From Taiwanofungus camphoratus (Eukaryota > Basidiomycota > Agaricomycetes > Polyporales > Taiwanofungaceae): a stretch of 64,000 bases of DNA. Made by a program: the position numbers and the translations under genes. Shown in pieces: positions 56,301-64,000 of this stretch. The stretch covers positions 1,178,001 through 1,242,000 of the forward strand of contig CP021221.1 in the NCBI GenBank assembly GCA_003999685.1, in the 5' to 3' direction. The notes beneath the pieces are model-generated. The model was not told the DNA's origin and did not search any database. It saw only the letters and a program-made list of their open reading frames with translations. Position 1 is the first letter of the stretch. Every line of letters begins with the position of its first letter.

Positions 56301-59300
56301 GTTCGAGATTGTCATGGTCACTAAATTCACATGCATGAACACAATGATGTGTTGTTCGACAGTTGTGATGACCCTCATGATGGCGTACAAGGATACACGA
56401 CAGATGACATGATGCGCATTGCAAAGTACACAATTGCACGCATCCCTTCATGTCGATAATCATGTTGTTGGCCAACCGCCGCAGAGCTTGAATGTCAGCA
56501 TGAGTGGCGGGGAATCTAGCTGTGTTCAGCGAGAGCCACTCTTCAACGAGCTCAACCCGTTGCTGAACAAGACCGTTCAAAAAGGCTTCAAGCTCTTGAA
56601 TCCAGGCCTGCTCCGGCCCATCCAAACGAGATCTCGAATGCGGCCATGAGCTGATCAGGTCGGCGAGAGCTGCATCTCGGTCAACGAAATGCTCTGAAGG
56701 ACCCGACTGAGACAAATAGAAACGGGACTGTGTGTCTGGTTTGGCTACAATCATGTCAGAGTCAAAATCCTGGAAGAATTGGTCTTAGCCTACGAAGAAA
56801 CGAAAGTAGTATGGATTTCTGACCTTAAGAGGTTCAATTTCAGGATCAATTTCAGCAGCGCCGAATGCGAAAGCGTTTCGGAGCAGCCCCAGAAGCAGTT
56901 GGGCTCGGTGAGCAGCGAGATTTTCTGTGCAGTGAGATGATTCAACCCATCACAAACGTAGGTTGAGTCTACATACGAGAGAGAGCGCCCCAGTCATTTG
57001 CCTTGTTAAGGTGATTAGGTCAGTGTAAAAAATATCATCAGCGCGACACACTTTTAACTTTGCCATAAGGGTCTTTAGTGTTTGCAGAAAAATACTACCG
57101 CCTGAATGAGTTGTTTCTTGCTTGTCCAGACTCTTCTTCAGAGTATTGAATAAGGTGTAGAAGTGTCGTGTCTCGATTACTGGCCATGGAACAATCATCA
57201 AACGCCCACGATGCAGGCGACTAATGAAATTTGAGCCTTGCTCCATTTGGACCATTTGTTGGAACTTCAAGCTGAATCTGTGATCAAGGTCAAAAGAGAA
57301 CAAGAGCGGTGAAGACCTGAGATTCAGAGGGCCCTACTCTTTGACAATTTCACCTTTATCAGACTCAACGACGTCCTGAAATGGCTAATCTCAGTAAGGG
57401 GTCCTCGATGTGGACTTCTGTGACTTGCCTTGATAATGATTGCTAGAGTAGACTGAAATAGATCTGGGTTCGTAGTTGGGTCCAGAATTGAAGAGGAAGA
57501 TTGGAAGGACCTGAAAAGGCCAGTGATATCTCGGGAGAGAGCAAAATTGTTGCGGAATAACACCTATATATCAACTTAATTAACGCGTCGGCAAAAATTG
57601 GACCACTGAGACTAACAAGGTTCGAAATAGCAGTATTAAACAAGATCAACAGAGTGTCCTCCTGCGCCGAACGCTCAATACTGTGAACACCTGATCATGT
57701 TCAATCAATACATGTCCGTCACGTTTTGAAAGTTGACCATACCTTCAAAATCCAGTGCCACTATGATCATGTTATCCAATGGAGTAACAGACATCCAAAC
57801 ACCTTCCGTAGTTCGCATAGCAGAGCCCGCAAATGACGTATCGACGAGATGATTGAGGGCGAAACTCTTGCCAACGGATTGTTCTCCTACATAAATCAAC
57901 AAGCCTGAGGATATCATTGTCTTATAGGCATCTGTTTTCACGAACCCATTGAGGAAACAACCTTTACTGGCTATTCGCGTAGATCAGAAGTCATTTTGAG
58001 GAATACAAGCAGCAAACCATATCGTACCTTTTTAGCCATGTATGATGCAAATAAGGACTCGTACCAGCCGAAAGACAAATTATCGACAATTCTAGCAACG
58101 TCAGCGCCCAGGAGAGACCTTTCGAGATCAGCAGAATATACACCATCTTTGAGCGGTATGAATCTGTTATCACGTGTAATTGCTATATGCAAGGGTATCA
58201 AACAAAGCAGGTCGACAAGCCATTCGCCTGCGCAGAACGTCGATACGTCTTGAAGGGGATTAAGTACGAAGGCTTCGTATTTCCTAGCTTCAACAACTGT
58301 GCTGCTCAATTCAGAAGCTGTTGGTTTGCGGGCGGTCCTTTCGAAGGAGAGTATAAGATCAACGAAGTATGTCGGATACGCTGTATGATCGCGATCTGTG
58401 ACAAAAATAATAGAGCGTGGGGATCGATTTGCAGATGACGTGATCGTCTGTCGTCGGACAGCAGGTACGACAGGAAACTTTGTCCACACCTCCGCGTGGC
58501 AGTCAATGAAGCAATTGTGGGCAACTTTCTTATCTCCACCATTTTGCGGGGTATTTTTACCCTTCTCCTTGAAAGTAAATTCTGTGGCTTTGCGCTTAAT
58601 ATCAAGAGCAACGGAGTGGCAACGATGCGCGGAGATATCCAAGCCAATGAGATGAACATTCGTTCTCTTCACCAAGGACGTGATCGCGAAGTTATCGTCC
58701 TTCGCTCCGGTAAGAGGAATCAGGATACCCTGTGTAGAACCGAAAGTCGACCAGTGATAAGCCCGCATGCAGGGATCACCTTCTCCACAGTTGAATACTA
58801 GGAAACAAGATCCATCTGTTGTAGAGAACACCCTATCTGGAATCTGTTGTAATTGTAAAGAAGCCGGCCTACATCGGCAAATCAAATCCTGAGTCATTGC
58901 TGAGTGAAAGGGGTCTTACCTGAATTGCTGTGTGATAAATGAGAAGATCCGCGCTCGGGCATTGTCATCGATGAGAATGAGCTCTTCGCTACCACAGGCA
59001 AAGACCATGTGTAAGATCACAGGCATTTCATCGTACCAAAGGCCTAAATTGACAGGACTTCCCAGAGCTCGAAGGGAAACGAAAGTCTCATCGAATACAA
59101 AAATATTGAGTGCTAAACGCTGTTCCGTCTGTATGCAATGACAATCAACGAGTCCCAATGTGCCTATTACGAAGCAACCTACCTTCGATGTACCAAGTAC
59201 AGCGAGCATACGTTTTTCCTCGTCGAAAGCAAATAAGCAACTATTGCCGATCTTCTCGCGATGCAGAACTTTCTTCGCCGCGGAACTACTCCGGGATAAC

Positions 59301-62300
59301 GTATTGTTCAAGATGGTAGGACTCTCCAACATGATCTTGACGCTGCCACGTTTATCATCGACTATTAGTAGGCACTTGCCACTGGACAACAGTTGGATAT
59401 GTCTAGCAGGGAGTCAAGTTAGCTTGGTAGCGAGGGGTTCCATGGGACTTACAGAATCGCATGATCGACTGGAAGCCGGAAATATGATGCAGAATTCATA
59501 TGAATTCTAGGAGTTGGCACAAATGAGGCATCCAATTGCAATTGCTGCTTTTCATCTTCCGTTAAGTAAAAATGATGTATCGTATATTGCAAAGCAGGTT
59601 CTGAGCGTGTCTCAAATTCGCCGGTAATGCGGTAGCTCTCCGACCATCCTGCAGCAGCGGTAAGTGTGTATCATTACTCCACGAGCAGGTAACGCACCCG
59701 CGAGTTTCTCCAAGTGGTTCAGAAAGAATATATTCCTGACGTGATTTATGGCTTTAATTGTAGTCGCATAGAAAATGAGTGACTAACTTCGCTCCCGGAA
59801 TAACTAAGTTGTCTTCTAAGCCCTCCAAGAGGTCACGTAGGGCGGCACTGATATCTTTCGACTTCTGCGTGTCAGTTTCTTGCCGGATATGCTTTTTGCA
59901 TTCATCCTCTTGTATGCTACGAATGCGTGCTCCTAACATTTTGATCCTCCTTGTAATAAGCCGAAGGAAGTTCGAATAAGCCTGCTTCTTCGCGTCTTCT
60001 GCACAATTGGTTAAGAGCGGCTCCCTCTCCACGATGTCGGGAAGAGATGCAAAGAACGTAATGTCGTCTATGGAAGACGCCATTTTCTTTACGTCAGCGA
60101 ACCTTCGGTCAGGGGAATCGGACATGGAGAAAAACCCAGTGGCTGCTTTGAGCAATCGCTCGCCAAAACCCTTCCGCTGTGAAGCTGGATCCTTGGTATG
60201 TCCCGTTTCAAGGATAGCTTCAATTAGCTCTGCGCGTGTTTCAACGGAGACATCGCGATGCTGATCGAGTATGTGATGGATAATCAATATACGTTCTTTG
60301 ACGACTTTAAAGCTCTGGATTTTGAAGGCATACTGATCTGGTTTCTGGGCATCGCACAGAATGTCGCGTATTTGAGGATACATGAGGATACGAGTTTGGA
60401 GGAATTCTGTCGGTATAACGTAAGTGACGGGATATAATGAGATCCGATATCATAACTAGCCGTCATATTTGTCACCATCTTTGTCCGAGCCTGAGTGGCT
60501 GCTTTCGACGGGTTGTGCATGCTCCAGTATCCTAACAATAGGTTAATACATCGAAGATCACTTGAATACTGGAGTATATCCAAACGTACGGGTAAATTTG
60601 AATGAAACGGTTTGTAAGAAATCGACGCAGAGCATATTCCAGTGTCTGCTCATCTGCATCAAGTCTGGTGCGCATTAGGTCCTCTTGCTCTTGAATCGAC
60701 TCATCTGCGTGTTGCGTAGCAGCTTGTAGCTTTTGCCAGTAAATCTGACATGCCTGCGGCGCCCGTTTCTCTAGACCATATTTCATTAGAATTTCGATGG
60801 CATTGGTTGGCATGTCCTTGTTCAATAGAATAGATTCTGTCTCACTGATTTGACGTCTGAACATCAGTATCAACAACCACACATGAAAAATCACGCACAT
60901 AAAACTTCTCAGTCGCATCGGGAACCACTTATCGGTAATTGTTTGTCGCTGGGTCTTTGCTGCTATATAAGCGACCTCCAGAAGTCCTTGGTTCACTTCG
61001 CCAGCTATGAGTCTCGGCTTCAAAAGAGCGGCATCGACTCGAGGGTCCTCCGACAAGTGAATGGTTTGGGGCGAGGGAAGCTTGATCTGAAATGACCACA
61101 TAAGCATACAGTTGCTTCTGTCAGGTCTTGTCTCACCCACCGAAAATCCGGGACGCGCGACAACACTCTCTTCCTGCTCGAGTGTTTTTTCCACCTCGAA
61201 AGTAAACATACGATCCGAATCATCTTCATCGAGATCGATTGGATCATCTTCTGTCTCCTGTTTCCATACAATCTTCATAGCGTCCTCCTCAGAAATTAAT
61301 GCAACAATCTGATCAGCAATCTTCGTGAGATATCTGAATATCGATATAAGATACAAATTAGATCCAGTAGAAAAGATCTGGGGAACCTACCGCATGAAAG
61401 TGACTCTATTGCGGCGAACAGAAGATATCGTGTTGATATCCCAAGTAGTATCTTCAGGCCAGTATATAACATATATGACCTCGGCATTCTCGGCATTCCC
61501 TGGGAGCTGCAAAGCATATAGACCCGAGGATAAAGTAGGATCCGTCACGTCACCCTTCGTAGTGCGAAGTAACAGCGCACTACATAACATCAGACATGCA
61601 GCGATGCGCGTAAGTCAATGTACGTACGTCGCCTCATCCACTACGCCTTCCGATAGCAAGAAGCGCACGATTTCAGTTTTGCTCCCATATATACCGATAG
61701 GCTTCACAGACAACTGATCGAGAGCCGCGAAATCGACTCTGGTCATGGAGACATAAGCTCCTGGGAGTAGGTCGTTGATGAAACGGCCAAGTGATTCTTG
61801 AGAAATGATCACTTTGTCCACTGAGGAGACAGCAATCAATAGCAGTTACTCTATTATGTGGTCGAAGGCTTACCCAATCCGCCACTACCTTGTTCGCTGA
61901 TAAGGTCTAGTATACGATACATACCCTTGATTGAAGACACGATATCGAGGGACGGGACTTCAGCAGCAGAAGCCGGCGTTTGGGCAACTCGATGTTTGAG
62001 CGCATCGTTATTCAATGAACATTTGGCCGCTGCGTCATCTCTAGCTTCGGAAGAGTTGTTTACAGATGCCGCCCCTGCGTGCTGCCCCGTTTCAATATTC
62101 AGATTCGGAGATGCGATAGTGTTCGTATCATGTGCTCCTTCGGAGGCTTGTGCAATGGACTGCAAGGCATTGTCAGTCATGCAGGGAGACGGAGGCCATA
62201 ACGCATTAACCTCTCCGTCTACGGCTTGACCTGCTTCGTTCGCATGTGTAGACGTTTGCGAGGCGTCTGCTGCCATGTTGTTATTGACGAGTGGATTGTT

Positions 62301-62443
62301 GTCTGTAATATCGTCTTGGAGATAGTTTGCAACTAGAGTTAGTCAATGGTAGACGAGACGATCAATACATGCACTGTACCCATGACGGCATCAGGGTCTC
62401 GAGGATCTGGGAATACGTTGGGAGGAATGTAGGTATCCGACAT
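53332..62443 (-). CDS. Giant GTPase with Cys/His-rich region and C-terminal vWA domain
   Basis: One 9.1-kb gene with some 25 short introns, well over 2000 residues. It starts MSDTYIPPNVFPDPRDPD; splicing gives VMVANYLQDDITDNN and a disordered N-terminus. A helical region follows, then a beta-rich stretch (KCLLIVDDKRGSVKIML near 59350) and a conserved block near 58700-58000. The G domain starts at YVGEQSVGKSFALNHLVD (57870-57840; P-loop GEQSVGKS), then TEGVWMSV and the switch-II-type DFEGM. After an intron, SIERSAQEDTLLILF resembles VLIG/GBP-type dynamin-like GTPases. A Cys/His-rich region (56450-55450) has CTLQCASCHLSC, HHCVHAC, CHVCENRQCPLQC and HLCG motifs. The vWA domain carries MIDAS residues in FVIDRSGSMGGSD (spliced near 54225/54170), SGGGTNF (53890) and FLSDGE (53740). 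The last introns give ALGKPLSFHAVSFGP and a LLHA end. Exact function unknown; an immune-type or ubiquitin-linked role is inference. Confidence 0.72.
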
Positions 62444-63197
62444 AATTGCTGTGAGTCAGAATGATGCACAAGAACTTGTGTTCACTAGTAGTGCCACTGA
62501 ATGCTCGCTCAACTTGGGTGAACAGCCCGCGGCCGAAGAATACAAAGCAATCCATTCGAGTTTATAAGTGCTGGTCGATAAGATCGGCTGCGGAAATCTA
62601 GACTCTACACGCTCAGATCTACTCAATACGACGAGTCACCGGCATAGCGAACGAGACCTAATCCAGGTAAATGGATCACAACTGTGCGGATTATATGGAT
62701 TTCGAAGGCAGACCTTAGTCCTCGAGGACACTGCGGAGGACAGAAGAGCTGTCCATATGGCCCACAGACCTGGTGAACTCTCGTTCTGACGAGGCTCTGG
62801 GTCTCCCATTCCACGATCGGTCGCCTTGACTCATGGCGGATGGGCCTACAACGCCTGTTGTGCACCGCGTGCCGAATATCACCAGTCGAAGGTTGCTTTA
62901 TTCTTCATCGCGCCGCCGCGTGTTGAAAGGAAGCGAGAACTACATCAACGCCCAGGATGTCTTTTTGGGAGAAGCTGCATCTTCTCTTCCCAATTAGGCA
63001 ACTAGGACAGGCCAGACAACAATTGTTCTCCGAGGATATGTGTACTTATTCTCAATGTCGCCGAAATTTAGGTTCCCTTCTGTGGCGCACCACATGCGAG
63101 TCCCTGATTCAGATACACGGTGCTCAATTTACACGTCGAGCTCCCCCGCTCTCTTCATTCTACTCGCGTGCCAGGGACCCAGTCTATCTGCGCCGCC
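62444..63197. promoter_or_regulatory. Divergent region, giant GTPase-vWA gene / protease-like gene
   Basis: 754 bp between start codons that face away from each other. An open frame from 62957 (MSFWEKLHLLF) has no recognisable domain and is probably leader or chance. If real it might be a first exon of the plus-strand gene, but no in-phase splice was evident. Confidence 0.4.
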
Positions 63198-64000
63198 ATG
63201 TTGAGACACACCGACGCCGATATGGAGGTTGCGCGAAAGATAGCGTCCGGTCAAGTGGCCCGTCGCGTAGTCTCTCACCAAGGAAGAAGCCAGTACAGTC
63301 GCATAGGCGGTGGTGTCTCCGCGTGCGGTTTGGCTGCCTTGAACTGTGCTCGAATCGTGTTAGGCATGGAACGGAATGGTCTGAGGAATGAGCATCTTGT
63401 ACGAGAGATGATGAAACGAGAAACACTAGAAGTGAGCGGTTCTCTACTCGATTGCATTGCTCTTTCATTGTGTGAACAGGAAGTACTCCGACCGTGCTTA
63501 TCTTGGTCCAGCCCAGCACATTTAGACGTTGAAGACATTCATAAGGCACCCATATTCATGAAGTCTTTGAAATTGGATTCGTCGGACTATGGTCAATCTG
63601 GGCTGGAGCATTTCAGGAGAGTACTTGCGTATGTTGTTCGTCCACTCCTTTTCCTGCGATCATCATTGACGGTTGAGGTTTCCGCTGTCAAGACGCCTCG
63701 CAGATGCATCACGTAGCATGTGCTGCTCAATATGTGCAATCATTACCCGGCCTCCCGAAATTGTTACCTGTGTCAAGCTCGCCGCAAACTCATCAGATGT
63801 TTTTATTGTGTTCGACTCTCATCCTCGCCCCAATGATCATCCACATGGCGCTGCTTTCATTTTCCTCAATTCTCTAGACTCCACGGCGAGATATCTTGCT
63901 GACCTTCTTCGCTATGATGATCGTCTCCTGATGGATAGCACTCTACAGTGGCAAGCGCAGCTCTTGGCACATTTTTCTGCACATATCTTTTCGGTGCGGC
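63198..64000 (+). CDS. Putative cysteine protease / deubiquitinase-like protein, 3'-partial
   Basis: The gene leaves the window at the right edge. From ATG 63198 (GCCGCCATG context) exon 1 runs to 63431, the first intron is 63432-63479, exon 2 runs to about 63628, and the next joins at about 63716 (acceptor CACGTAG) to give VLAMCCSICAIITRPPEIV. Conserved elements: a candidate catalytic Cys in GGGVSACGLAALNCARIVL (near 63310-63350), KRETLEEVLRPCLSW, the HLDVEDIHKAPIF helix, and IVFDSHPRPNDHPHGAAF (near 63810-63865) with a DSH motif and His-Pro-x-Gly-Ala, then DSTLQWQAQLLAHFSAHIF. A buried Cys-Gly plus Asp-Ser-His arrangement is that of papain-fold ubiquitin proteases, including viral tegument-type ones; many fungal relatives carry ubiquitin-interacting or RING parts further on, not visible here. 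Function is inference. Confidence 0.62.

Noticed and set aside
63120-63197. Earlier start of the protease-like gene in the open frame from 63120
   Set aside because: No conserved residues lie upstream of 63198, whose GCCGCCATG context is better; left open because the first exon may lie further upstream.
1-64000. tRNA, rRNA, CRISPR and virus-derived elements
   Set aside because: No cloverleaf box A/B pair, rRNA-like block, spaced short repeats, reverse transcriptase, integrase or capsid-type frame was recognised.

Overview
The window is nuclear DNA of a filamentous basidiomycete, most likely an Agaricomycete. Genes are dense and cut by many introns of about 45-65 bp with GT-AG ends. Coding DNA is GC-rich, and the housekeeping set is fungal (Rcf2, Nop13, Rtp1, a Ccc2-type copper pump, Vip1/Asp1). 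I see no tRNA, rRNA, CRISPR array, virus-like element or transposase gene. Coordinates of spliced genes run from start to stop codon; exon joints quoted were read by eye and checked for phase.

Left housekeeping block (1-18.0 kb): 3' part of a gamma-tubulin complex GCP3 gene (+), a copper-transporting P-type ATPase (-), a Vip1/Asp1 inositol pyrophosphate kinase (+), an FTS/AKTIP-like inactive E2 variant (-), a mitochondrial RCF2 (HIG1) gene (+), a Nop13-like nucleolar RNA-binding protein (+) and a Tpa1/Ofd1 prolyl dihydroxylase (-).

Accessory island (18.4-35.8 kb): it is built around a multicopy gene of about 225 codons that I cannot assign to a known family. Nine or more copies or fragments lie here: four look whole (18863-19537, 21089-21772, 33204-33890, 34904-35596) and the rest are truncated, shifted or chimeric. 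Two blocks of about 2.4 kb (18482-20881 and 31865-34283) are near-identical in inverted orientation and bracket an 11-kb spacer. The spacer holds a putative PD-(D/E)XK-like protein, a decayed chimera made of pieces of the two genes that flank the island (the prolyl dihydroxylase on the left and the FG nucleoporin on the right), a four-helix membrane protein and a second RCF2 paralogue.

Right block (35.9-52.1 kb): a tail-anchored coiled-coil protein (-), a 1232-residue FG nucleoporin with an N-terminal membrane helix and POM121-like layout (-), cytochrome b5 (+), TRAPPC2L/Tca17 (+), a purine-cytosine permease (-) and the Rtp1/TANGO6 RNA polymerase II assembly factor (-).

Far right (52.1-64 kb): a diverged direct repeat, then a giant 9.1-kb gene (-). 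It joins a P-loop GTPase resembling the VLIG/GBP dynamin-like group, a long Cys/His-rich region and a C-terminal von Willebrand A domain with an intact MIDAS start. Divergent from it is a partial gene (+) with Cys, Asp-Ser-His and His signatures of a cysteine protease/deubiquitinase-like fold. The inverted ORFan array and this GTPase-vWA/protease pair are the two best candidates for something new; both functions are unknown.
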